Below, piece by piece: positions 23,701-35,957 of a DNA stretch of 64,000 bases (its first letter is position 1; each line of letters opens with the position of its first letter). The position numbers and the translations under genes were made by a program. Below the pieces are notes generated by a model that was not told the DNA's origin, made no database searches, and saw only the letters and a list, made by a program, of their open reading frames with translations. The stretch is from Rhea pennata (lineage: Eukaryota > Chordata > Aves > Rheiformes > Rheidae): NCBI RefSeq assembly GCF_028389875.1, contig NC_084671.1, forward strand, positions 27,993,083 through 28,057,082, in the 5' to 3' direction.

Positions 23701-25026
23701 CCACCACTTATGTGTTTCCTATCTAAATTAAACATTCCCATGCTTTTCAGTCGCTTTCCAGTGGAAGCTGGCAGGAGTGAGAGCATACCAGCGATTTTTT
23801 TTTTTTTTTTGCTCTCCTAAGAACAGTGAAGCATTTAGAAGTATTTAATAACTACCTTGAAAGTCAAGCAGATGTTGAACCAACTAGAGTGGCCCCAGAC
23901 CCCAAAAGGCCCACATGCTTGCCTAACTTTCCTTCTCAGTAAGCCCAGCGAGCTCAGGGAAAAAGTTTGCTTGCATATTTTTAAATACAAACTTAATGTT
24001 TTCTGAGCAAGGATCTGTGATTTCATTGCCTCAGTGAGTTGGGGTCTCCTGACGCTTATTTAACTTCTCTTCTGATATTATTTCTGTCTAAGATTATCAC
24101 TAATGGTAGAAAAATGAGAGCTTGATTGTTTCTAGTAGTTAAAAAAGGGTGATCCTTACCAGTAATTGACAGATGAAAGGGTCAAACTAATTATTTGGAG
24201 GTTATAACTTGCGATTTCCAGCATAATAGGTGGTAATTCCTTGATTTTTCAGCTGGAAAATCCAAGCCATAATGGGACCTAGCAGCCATCTGCAGCTCCC
24301 CTAGCAGCAGAAACCTCTCATGGTTTGTGTTGCGGGATCTCCATGTGCTTACAGGGCGAAAGAGCCATCCATGAATAGATGACTTACTGCTTTTTAATAG
24401 AAGGTATGAACATGTTTTATTGTCCGGGTGATGGGCTACATTAAGACTTTTAGATTTCTTGCAGCATTATTCTGGATTTTAAACTGACACCTACCGGGAT
24501 CTGATCCAATCGTTAAGTTATTAAGCTTCTGGAAGCTGAGATGGCAGATTTTGATACGCACTCCAGGATCTATACCAGCTCTTTCTAATATAAAGATGAT
24601 CCTGGACAGTATTCTTACAGTATTCATAGCACCCTCTCTAAAGAAAACTGACTTTGCAAAATGAAAAACAAAGAAGCAGAAAAGAAATTCTGGAAAAATC
24701 TGACATTATAAATTATATTGTTTTTCATAGTTTATAAAGGGGGGAAAAAAAAACTTCCCCTCAGCCACCCATGCTTGTCCATAGCACTCCCAAGAAACTG
24801 CAGAATCCAGGCAAATTTGTGGCTTCTGTTGATGACGAGGAAAGAACAAATGAAAACAGTGATTTTGAGTCTTAAAGACTTTTCCTTTTTTAATATTCAA
24901 GTACAAAAAATAAACAAACCAAAAAGACCAAAATAAAACAAAATAAAGTAAATCCAGCATGCAAAAAAAGGGCAGAAAAGCTACATCTTTACTGAGAAAT
25001 GGGGAAAAACCCATTGAATAGATTTT

Positions 25027-25041
25027 TTTATTTATTTTATT
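25027..25041 (-). terminator. CLDN18: Candidate CLDN18 polyadenylation signals (three AATAAA)
   Basis: The + strand carries TTTATT at 25027-25032, 25031-25036 and 25036-25041, that is three overlapping AATAAA hexamers on the CLDN18 strand. They lie about 2.06 kb after the stop codon, compatible with the long (over 2 kb) 3' untranslated region of mammalian CLDN18. Further TTTAAT and TTTATT hexamers near 24888 and 24415 are alternatives. Confidence 0.4.
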
Positions 25042-27098
25042 TTTTGTAGATCATTTAGAACTGCACAACTAAGCTGTTGTCTTTTATAAAATGGTCAGGT
25101 TCTCCTGAAGGGAGGGACTGGCCCTCACATCAACAGCAGTAGTGATTCAACTGGGGTGGCCAGACCAAGGTGGGACCAACCCTTTGTGAGAAAGGAAGCT
25201 CTTCACAGAACTCTACATGGTGGCTGTCTTCTCTGACCCATCGACCCCCAGCATTGCCCGCTTGCCACCTGTGCTATTCCACACCATGTGTTCCTTCATC
25301 CTGTCACTGACATGCCCCAGGACAGAGTCTCCTCATCTCCTGGACTCATGCTGGAGCTGCATCTCCACCTGCGGGTGGAGAACTGGTGGCAATGGATGGT
25401 GGGTACAGTACAGCTGGTGGGTGCAGTTCGGTGCTGACTGAGAGCGCTGGTGTTGAGCAGGACGGCCAGCCCCTGCTATTCACACAAGCCACAGGAGATG
25501 CTTGCTAGGCAGCAAAGATCAAACTCTGGGGAAATGTTCATCTCTAACTTCTGATCTCTCTAGAATGTGAATGCACTTAAGGGAAAATCAGTGTTTCTCC
25601 AGACCAATAGTACTGGTGAAATCCTGCAGGGAACTTACTACAGCAAGAGAAGCAAAAATCCTTTGCATACATCTATCAAAATGGCTACTTCAGAGGTTTT
25701 GGAACTTTTTTTCTCTATTTATCTTATTCCTCAGTACCCAGCACTCTGCAAACAGGCATTTTTGAGAGCTTCACTAGAATGTGCCCTGGAACTAGGTGGG
25801 AGGGCTGGCTAATGCAGTGCACAGCACGCCCCTCCCATCCTTCACCTTCAAATACACATCTTCTTGGGTGGATTGGCTAGAAGAGGCAGTGTGCCATTGA
25901 AGAGTTAATATTCACATAATTTGGGGAAGAATTAACACAAGAAAACTAATGCTCCCCGGGATTTCTGCTCCAGATGTAACTCTAATTAATTCTAAATGAG
26001 AAATTCTTCTAGCTTCATTAAAGATGACATCTGCAGGAACACCAGTAGCACACAGAGGTTTTCAGCTATTACAGCAAATATCAAGCATAGTAATAACAAT
26101 GGATTATGTATATTCCCTGATGAGATCAGAAGAAATAAATACACTTTGGTGTCACGGGTAATAACAAATGTCTAAGTAACATAAATCAGCTTAAATATCA
26201 CAGCAGATGAGCGTCATACAACAACCAGCAAAGCAAAGATGTATCTGCATAGAGATAGTGGCTGGGGAAGAAAATCCTGTCACTACAGGATCTATATGCA
26301 CTGGCCACACTCAGGAGACACCTGGATTTACTTAAAATACACATGAAAATAATAGAGGAGACTACCTGATGATTACTTTTGCTATTCAGCCTGCTGTGAT
26401 AAGATCAGATGGCAAAACAAGAGCAAAGATACACCACCATTTCAGCAAAGCATTGCTTTTTCTGATGAACGAAGGACACCGAGGTCACAAGAGAGTGTTC
26501 ACCTCTCTAAGCTCCGAGAAAGTAGAGGATGACGTTACGCAATTGCATGAAAAGGTGTGGGGGTAGTATTGCTTTTACACACTGGTCTTAAGTATTTATC
26601 ATCTGTTGTGCTGTAGAAGCACTTGACCATTTTAACAAGGCAGCACAATAATTTTGGTTTAACTTCTTTTTTATACGCTATCTCACTCTCTTGTTTTCAG
26701 TCACAGACATCTAAGTGTCTGCAATGGATTTCCATATAACTACTAACTCCTTCTGAGCTGTTACGAAATGGGAATCCAAATCTATTAGAAGAACTAGGAA
26801 ATGACACAAGGCAGAATCCTGGCGCTGGCTATTGAAGTTCATATTTGAAATATGAGCAAACTGTTCTACCCTAAGAGCACAAGAAGATGTGACTTTTGTT
26901 ACAAACTTCCTCATGCTGGGCATATCAGTGAGCAGTCAAGTAAAAGCAGTGTTCATAACCAGTTAAAATATTGCTTTGGAGTAAGGGAAACACAACAGCA
27001 AACACAATCCTATTTACAGGCTGCTTTGCATACACTTTTCGTTTCAGTACTGAAAAATGTTCTATAAAAGATAGCACATCTCTAGCCTAGGAAGACTA
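25042..27098 (-). other. CLDN18: CLDN18 3' untranslated region (inferred)
   Basis: This stretch follows the CLDN18 stop directly, holds no recognisable gene, and ends at clustered AATAAA signals. Its extent is inferred from those signals only. It contains a perfect 14-bp palindrome, TTTCAGTACTGAAA (27042-27055), 44 bp after the stop. Confidence 0.4.
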
Positions 27099-27276
27099 CT
27101 AAACATAGTCGTATTTTGAAGGGTATGAGCGTCTTCCGTCCTCGCTTCGAGCAGCTTCTTCATATCCTGCACCTTTTCTAGTCTTTACCTCAGGTTCGTA
27201 ACCAGACCCAACCTTGTATGGTCCAGTTCTGTAGGAGATGTTCCTTCCCGACGCGTTGTAGGACACTGCCTTGTAA
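27099..27276 (-). CDS. CLDN18: CLDN18 exon 5, cytoplasmic tail and stop
   Basis: Acceptor TCTCTTTCAG (27277 and above) then TTACAAGGCAGTG, giving [11 protein letters not shown]... and ending SYPSKYDYV with TAG at 27099-27101. The human tail also begins YKAVSYHASG and ends SYPSKHDYV; the middle is diverged and about two residues longer here. Confidence 0.93.
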
Positions 27277-30200
27277 CTGAAAGAGAAATAAAAAATGGCA
27301 TCAGCTACTGGGGGCTCTGTAACAGCCTGAAGCATTGGCCCCTGCGTTCCTGTTTGCTGCTGGATTTGAAGCAGGTTTGTACTGTGTTAGCACTTGGAAC
27401 CACTGAAAGACCTCAGAGCCAACTCTCCATAGACAGGCTGCAACAGCGTCTTTCAATGTAGTGCATAGACTTCCACTTATTTTGCCACGAATAAATCCTG
27501 AGCTGAGTGAAGCACCCGCTTGCAATAATCAAATATGGTGGTGTACAAAGCCCTCGCTGATGTAAGTCATTGTTCAGCTGCAGCAACTTGCTCCCGCTGA
27601 TGATCTGCTACGCAATTTGCAATCATCTAAGCTGCAATTAACAGGCTTGATTTAGCCAGCAAACACACTGGCTGTAAATTTTAGAATCATTCACTAGATT
27701 TTAGAAGTGCTCCCTCAATTTGTTGTGCAAGTCAGGAAAGAGAAACACTCATTGATGACCCCCGAAACAGATGTATCGTTCTGGGCGCACAGGTATCATG
27801 ATAACTTTTGCAACCTGGGTATTACGCATGGGTCAGTGGCTGTATGCTGTCTATGCTCCTGATGCCCATGGCTTCACATAACACCTTTCGATGTCTAGCA
27901 TGGATGGACTTACTGGGATTCTTCTGGAATGAGCCCTCGGCAAGCAAGGCACATCATAATACCTCCGATGAGGGCCAGGCCTCCCGATACCCAGCCAACA
28001 AACAAGGCTGAGCCAAAAGTGTACCTGTAAAACAGGGAGATATGTCTGGTTAGTGCCGTGATAAGGTTTCAGGAAGTTTCATCTGAGATGCTTTGAAAAT
28101 TGGCACTCTTGGCACTTCAAAGGGTTTCTAGCTCCACCATGCTGCCCTCTCTGCTGCACATTTCTCCCCCCACTCTCCCTCTGGCCCTGCAGAAGTTCCT
28201 GTGAGGGCAGGCCCATGTACGGATTTGTCTTAGATGGAGAGAGGTTCTCTATTTCCTTGCTTTAGCTGTGTGAACAGAGAGATCTCAGTCAATTTTGTTG
28301 GAAAATTTGTCTTTATCTCCAGCACAGATAAGGAAGTGACTCCATAAATATCCCAAATCCTCTGTCCAAACTAGTTTGCACACAAAGTCTGTTTTTCTTT
28401 CACCAGCCTTGCCTGCAGCCTGCCCCAGCCCTAAGGGAAATCTCACACTGTGGATTACCATGAGCTAGAGGAATAACCCACCTCATCTGGATGTTCTGCA
28501 TTCCCTGGTACATGTTGGCAGTGGACATCCAGAAGTTTGTCACCAACATGTTGGCAAACACAGACACTCCAGTGATGGCACACAGACCTGTGATCAGAGA
28601 GAAGGGCAGTCTGAGACCCACAAACAACCACCTTGAACTTTGGGGAAGCAAGTTACAGCTCTGAAAAAGATGAGTGATACACCGCTTTGTGATCTGACAT
28701 GGTATGTTCAGGAAAAACAGGAAGCAACAGTGTATTCATGTTTCTGCCTAGATTTCCATACATTTACTTTCCCGCAGCAAGAATAAAATGTTAAACTATA
28801 AAATCCCAAATCAGACCAGTAAAGGTCTTTCTAGTGATGTATTTTGTCACAGAAAATGAGTTTAGCAAGTAGAGTCTTTCAGCTGCTGGAAAAACCTAAT
28901 AGTTGAGTTCTCCAGATTTGTTTCACAGTGAAAAATGTGAAAGAAAGATTCCATATCCAGAAATATATATATATATTTTGAGTATGAATGCACACTTCTC
29001 ATCACAGGGAAGAGGAGATATCTCTGGTTCACAACTCGAAAGCTAAATGAAGTAGTAAAGTCTGCCTGGGTCTGCTGGCAGCTGAAAGATCTAAGAGGCA
29101 GGATCTTCTACCTTCCATCTGTACAGACGGTCACTTTAATTCCTTGCAATAACAAGCCTGTAAAAGTAGCATTATTGTTCGATATTTCACTATTGCTCAA
29201 TTTAGCTGTGTGATCATGCACATGGAGGTCACTGATGCATAGAGGAATGGATATGAGAGAGTGCAGCAGGGTCACTCTTGTGAAGGGCAGAACAGTGCTG
29301 TGAAGTGCTGTGTGCCTGCTAGGGCTGAAAGGAAGGAAACCAAACGTCCCTGTGAACATTTGAAGTCAACTGTGGGTCTACCATAAGTGTGGCAGGAGGT
29401 GCAAAACACAGCTAAAGGTCATGTCATGTAGGTACCCTGCTCAAGACTTCCAGGTACCTAACTCCTCACCTAGCTGAGACTAAGGACCTCATTTGGAAGT
29501 AGGTGAAGCTGGCCAAGGGATGTCCCATCCCAAGTGTCATCTATGTTTTCAGCCACCTTCTGGGAAAGTGTGGATGGCACTTTCAAATATTCTTGTTGGC
29601 CAACTTATTCACTGATTCAAATCAGTAAAATGATAGATTTTAAGTGCAAAATCAAAGCTTCGCTGCATATGTGTCCTTCCGTCTAGCTTGTACATCTTGA
29701 ATTGTGCGTTGTATGTCTGATAACCCAACGCCGGTAAGTGCTGCTCAAATACAACGATTTTAAATAGGGACATTCCACTTGCCTACAAGAGGGTATGATT
29801 ATTTATCTAAAATAAATTCTGGGAAAATCCGTAAGTGATGTTCTTAAGCATTTGCAGTTTAGAGGTAGCTGGGAGATACCGAGCGTTCATATACCCTCCC
29901 TGATAACCCAAAGTACCAAAAAATTATAAACTAGGCTACTAAAACCCTGAAAGTCTTAATAAAATGATTATAAGTAAATCCTGACACTCTTCATAAAACA
30001 ACTATTTTGGATAAATAAATTATGCTATGATTCTTAATAATAACACACACAGAAAATGATCTAATTTCTTTTTTATCTGCAATTTGTTTTTTCAGGCCTC
30101 TGCATTTTTAGCCCTCAGAAATGAAGACTACAAACTTTTGGTTTACTTTTACTAAACAGAGGTAGAAATTCTCATAGAATCACTTGATCCCAGGAGCCAG

Positions 30201-33200
30201 GCTTTAAGGTAAAGGCCAATAACTTTACCCAAGCAGCATTGCTTTGAGTTGCTCCAGAGCATCTGCTACCTATGACAGGAAGTACATGAAGATTTGCCCA
30301 ATCTTCAATTCCTCGGTTCAATTGTACATGAGAGACAGGACACCATTCACTTACCAGCAACAATAAACATGATGCCGGAGGTCAGAGTCATGTTGGCTTT
30401 TGCAGAGTCTTCCATGTTGCCGATACGGATGCATTTTAGAGCAAAAATGCACACAAGGAGGCCAAGGATACCCAGGACAATGCCCACAATCATGAGGGCC
30501 CTCACTGCCTGGAACATTGCTGCAAAACAAAGTGACAAGAGCCATGCTTAGCAACTAAACCGAGATTCACCAGAGCCTGGAAGGCTGAAATACAGTCGCA
30601 GCTGTTGGAGGACTTCCCCTCAGGATGTTTTTTCAAAGGCAATGCTTCTTCCCTGGATTTTTTTCCAGATTTTTAAAGATTATTTCTCGCGAAAAAGTAT
30701 TTTTATCTCCTATCCCCCAAAAAGCTTTGCACTTGTTTTACTGAAGGCAGAGCCCATCCCATGTAAAACAGGCCTACTCTCAGCCTTATCTGGGGCACCT
30801 GCACAAGACCAACTGTTGGTCTCAACGTCCCAAAAAGCTGCCTTCTTTCAAGGCTTAAACGTAATTTTTTGTAAATGCTCATCAGCACAAGCCATGATTT
30901 GCTCAGCCAAAAGCCGAGGAAGTGGATGTGTGAAGTGTGAACCATGTTTGTGGGTCCTTCTCTGGCACTTCTCAAAATGAAACAGCATCACTCTCATGGG
31001 AGTGGAGGAGTCGTGACTTTTATAATGTGCAAAAGCTGGAACTCTTCGTATTGAGCGTGAGTTAAGGTAAAAGTCTAAGTTAGCTTAAGATACTGATATT
31101 CAGATTCATTCTCTGGGTGAAAGGGGATATTTAACATTTTAAGAGTATTTCAAATTCTTCATTAAAACATTTCAGATATCCCAGGCTATGAAACACGTAC
31201 TTATTGCTGGACATATTGAAGTGTTCTCTCTACACTTCCAAGTGGAATAGAAACTTGCTTTCTTTAGCTTTGTTTTTAAGTATGTGTGTTCATTCCATCC
31301 GTCTCTATATTCATGTGCGTCTCTGCTTCGCCCGTAACTTCCAGTTCCCAGGCTGATTTCAACCAAACTTCAGAAAGGGAAAGACAGCGAGTCTGAAACA
31401 TTTCGAACTCTGGAGTTTGTTACTAATACTAACCTATTGACTTGGCTGCAGTCAAAGGTGGCAGCTTGCATATCAGTGTCAGATTTCTCTAAGAGAAGAA
31501 AGTCTCATGTGGAAAAGAAACACGTTTCACAGTGAAACGTATAAAAATTCATTAAAAAGTTCAGCCAAGTGACAGAAATACGGAGGAAGCCAGACTCCAT
31601 CATTCTGTTGCTCCTAAACTGCGTTCTAGAAACATCTGAATTTCCAGTGGAAGACAAATTCTGTGTGATGTGTCCTCACTACTCAGAGATATAAGCCTTA
31701 CACTATCGTTACATTATTGCTGGGCTGATTGGTTTAAAAAAGCATCATTTATTTTATAACTGAAATGACCGGGAAAGCTGCTATTTTCTTTTCTTCCACT
31801 GGGCACTGAAAGCAGAAAGTGCCACCCAGCTATCCATATAATTTCTAACAGCTGTGTGACTTGAAGTGGAGTCCTGTCTGTTCCTCCTTTACAATAAAGT
31901 ACATGGAGCAGAAGAGAAATCACCTCGCTGAACACAGCGCATATGCTGAAGGGCATCAGCAAAGCTTCGGCAAAGGCTTTGCATGTCCTTTGTGTGGCTA
32001 TTTATAATATTAGTCTGGTATACATCTGTACATGTGCACTAATATGACATACAAATATCCCAGCCCTGAATCTATTTAGCAGCCTGCCAACAAGACGGGA
32101 ATGCCTGGTTGGAGGTGGGTTGTGAAGCTGGTGGATAGCACCCACGGGAGCTGAGTGCTGCTGTCAATCAGTCCTAACGTAGCAATAACCCTCCAGAGTC
32201 CTCTTAGCTGGAGTAGAGCAGTAGGAGAAAAAGCAAAGGGAAACTTGCACCTTTTAAATGTGAAAAAAGTGAAGCGAACAGGCCAGGCATTTGAATACCA
32301 AGGTGGTTTTTTAATAAGATGGCACATATCCTATCTTGCCTGCAACCTAACGTTGTCTCCAGACTCTTCTTATCCGTGCCTATGCGCGTGGCCTGCGCAG
32401 AGACAGGAAGGCGGCGGCGCGGGCACAGAGATGGGAACGGGGCAGTCAAAAGTATTTCAAGGGCTGCTGCGCTGGCATTGCGTGGGGAGGGAGAAAGGAA
32501 CCATTTATAAACCCTCCTTCCTCAGGAGGGCAAGAGTGGGGGCTGGGAACCCAGCACTCAGCGTGGGCTGTCCTTGCTCCATGGGGTGACTGCAAGAACC
32601 GCAACCATGTGGGGTCTCACTGCTGCTCACCACGACGCATGGGAAGTCAACATTTTACTGTCCCATAGGCTGGGACTGCACTGCTTTCTCCCCTCTGGTA
32701 GTCCCATCGGGGCTGCTACTCTTATGACTCAATTTGCCCTTATCAGCTGATAACAAATGCTAACGAGCCTGGGATTTTCAATCTCTCATTCATCAGCCCC
32801 CAGGTGCAAGCTCATTAGTTATTTTTCATCGGAGAAAAAGAAGCTGACGGATATGTCTTATCAGCCCTCAAAGGGTGTTTGTGCTGCACCTGATGCAAAA
32901 TAGGAACCTGCAAAGAGGAGAAAAATCACAATTCACATTTGCTGTTACAGTTGCTTAAGTTTCTTTCCATTTGCTTTGGTTTCAGGGAGGGCAGGAGAGG
33001 GATACTTCAGGGCAGTGTAAGATACTATGGATTGGGATAGAAGGTCCTGTAGCTATCAGGATCTGTCCCCAAGACAATCTTTCTTTCCTGGGATGCTTCC
33101 CACTGATCTTAGGGTTCCTAGGTGCCATCACAATGATGGTCTTGTTCAAGAAGAAGCAACCCTTAAGACTTCACAGAGATATTGTGGGCTGCTGAACAGA

Positions 33201-35957
33201 GATGTTCCCAGCGCTTGGAGTGCCAAAGTCAAAGCATGGCAGTTCTCCATGGAAAAGGAGGGCTCTGCCCTCTGCAGACAGGGGAATAGGAGAGGGAGAC
33301 AGTGGGGCACAATGTGCAAAGTAGCCATTGGCACGCCGTGGGACGTCGATGCCCCAAGGCTAACTTATGCGCCATCTCCACGAAGAGACAAGCGAGTGGA
33401 GGAAAGTGCTCCCAGCTCTCCTGTGGCTTTAACGGCTCTTCATCTGGCTTGTGGAACGGAAGGCGAGAGCAGTTTGGAAAAGGAGTACTGCAGTTTTGAA
33501 ATGAATTTTGGCAGTGATCAAAAGCCCTCTGAACAGAGCTACTTTTCAAAGGCCAGCAGTCTGCCCTAGAAGGAAAGAGTAGAAGGTCTCAGACCAGCAG
33601 AATAGGAGAAGTTTTACTAAGGAAAAAAATTTGCATTAGGAGCACAGAGTAGTATACAGCCCTATCATTAAAGTCAAGCACAGAAACTGCCTGCACATCT
33701 TTGCATGCATATTTTGCATGAGATATGAAGTGTGTCTACGCTCGATATCTGCACTCATATGGCTGCTCATTTTGCACACCTGATTTCCATACACATAAGG
33801 GATGATGTGCATGGAAAACTGTATCTGTGCAATCACATTCATCAAAATAAACTTCAGTGATCTGAAACCATAGTTTGCATCACTATGTTTTTGAGGCCTA
33901 AATGAAACTGCAGAGCTCTCTTTTCCGTCAGTGTTGCTGTGAGTAGTGAGAGGTGAGTGAAATAAAGCAATATAAATTCATCTAAACTAACATCACTCAT
34001 GTATCTGTTGCTAATACAAAATTCAAAGGTGGAAATATAACTTTATGTCCAGTCATGATTAATGGAACTTAGAAAGTTTAGGGGTAAAAAAGGGCAATTT
34101 TTTTTTAAATTATGAAATTCAAGCTAGGACATTCCCTCTTTATCTTTCAGGATACTTACCAACTAAATGGACACGTAAGTAAAATAAAACTGGTAGAACA
34201 TCTCCATGACACAATAAAAAATGTCTGTGAATCATAGAATAGTGAGGTTGGAAGAGACCTCTGGAGATCATCTAGTCCAACCCTCAGTGTAGCCCGTACA
34301 GGGATTGGACCCGCGACCTTGGCATTAGCAGCACCATGCTCTAACCAACTGAGCTAAACCTGCCCCCAATGTTTTGTGTATTTCTGTATTACTATATAAC
34401 TTAGAAGTAACATAAAAAGCATAATCTTAATAGTGATAAATTAACATCAAAATGACATCAAATCATTGCTTCATTGATCCTTTAAAATACAGTCACCTAC
34501 ACACAACATTATAAGGACATATATATATATTCATTGACATGTGTATATATATATATATATATATATTCATTAAAATATATTCATATTTTTTCTTTAAAAC
34601 AAAAGGGACTGTAGGAGAGGTGCCTTCAAACATTTTTTTTATTCTTCAAAATGAGCAGAAAGTTGCCTAGCAGTCCTGAAGCCGGCTACACACAAACACA
34701 TTTATTCCTTCACTCCCCTCAGGATGGTCACAGCCCTTTCCCCGAAAGCGTAAACCTCAGCCAACATGTTCGTCTTCCGCAAAGCCCCCAACGTGCCTCG
34801 CGGGAGCCAAGAGAGGTGAGCATCTGTGAGGACACTGGAGCTGGAAACCCACCTCCGCGCTCCCCTCTGCACCCATCAACAGAGGCGAAAGGCCTCCGTT
34901 CACCAGCAGTTGCTTGAACGTGGCGGCACCTACGCGCAAAGAGTGAGAAACGCTCTCTAAGCCGCGGTTCTCGCTCGCTGGCATGGCGCAGGCTGGAGGG
35001 AGACGTGGCGAGTCAGGCTGGGCATTGCCCTCACCCCTGGGGTCCCACAAGCAAGAGAGCATCCTAGGACCCCCGGTAATACGTGCAATGGGGTGGGAGA
35101 GATGGCTCTTTTCTAAAGAGCGGGTGCTACTTCACAGAGTGCTGCAGGAAATAGTAAGCAAACCAGAAAATAAAACCCTTCCGCAACCTAATACTGCAAC
35201 CACAAAAACTCCCTGGGTAATGTAAAGTGAAAGAAAATTTCTTATCCTTCCAGCCCTTCCTACACACACTGTTCAAAAGCAGATTTCTTCAATGCAAAAA
35301 TTAAGAAGATCTTTTTCTCTTTGGGGAATATAATAATTCAGCTGGTTTCTGTAGAAGCCATTATTCTAATAACAACACAATAATTACATGCAGCTGTTTT
35401 CCTTGTGTTTAGATCCAAAGGGACAGAATTTACAGGTTTTAAACATCCTCAGTCACCCAACATCAATGGAGCTGTGCTGATTTATGCCAGCAACGGAGCT
35501 GAACCTGTGACACTCATCCAGAGATCACATACACATGCTCCAAGTTGTAATCTCTACCGCGTAAAGGTATTATTTTGGTAACAAATATGCACATATTTTT
35601 ACGCTCATACACTGAGTGCCCTGGAAATTTTATTCCTTGCAAAGTGCTTTAAGATACCTGCTCCTGCTTTTTGATGAAAGCTGTACAGAATTACAGGAGA
35701 GCTCCCGGGTTCGACCCGATGCATCTTTTGCCCCTACCTGGCAGCCCGAGAATGGTGAAATAAGGCCGGCACTCTGTAAAGCCAGAGCTCTGCTTCACGC
35801 AGCTCCTCCACAGTCCCTGATATTGGAAGACGGCTGTGACTGGGTTGTCATACAAGTCCTGCGTGCTCCACATATCCATGGCCGTGGACACGATGCACCC
35901 CGCAATGCCTAGCGACGACACGATGAACCCCATTACCTGACAGACTGTTGTGGACAT
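27099..35957 (-). CDS. CLDN18: Claudin-18, lung-type isoform (18.1), five exons
   Basis: Uses first exon 35738-35957 in place of the gastric one and the same exons 2-5, again 259 residues. The first 73 residues carry [14 protein letters not shown] and [13 protein letters not shown], the hallmarks of the lung (alveolar type I) isoform, with W30, G48-L49-W50, C53 and C63 conserved. In mammals NKX2-1 drives this promoter in lung; NKX2-1-, GATA- and FOX-like motifs lie 70-140 bp upstream here. Both first exons are 220 nt long and end in phase 1 at identical CCAG/GTAGG donors, so they are interchangeable. The assignment of tissue is inferred from mammalian isoforms. Confidence 0.92.

Larger units (their letters stand above)
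17542..25026. other. Tail-to-tail intergenic gap between DZIP1L and CLDN18
   Basis: No coding exon is recognisable on either strand. The first part should include the DZIP1L 3' untranslated region. Contents otherwise are the AT microsatellite (18789-18833), a T/G run (20713-20742), short poly(T) tracts near 19880 and 23797, and a CpG-richer patch at about 22830-23030 with an uninteresting open frame. Open frames longer than 100 codons here are low-complexity or match nothing I know. Confidence 0.7.

Noticed and set aside
30172-30190. TCATAGAATCAC as a CR1 3' end.
   Set aside because: Only about 12 bases fit and there is no tail consensus on either side, so it is likely chance.
34291-34367. 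A functional tRNA-Ile gene on the minus strand.
   Set aside because: The anticodon loop is altered, the acceptor ends do not pair, and the sequence continues into a CR1 tail, so it is a SINE head.
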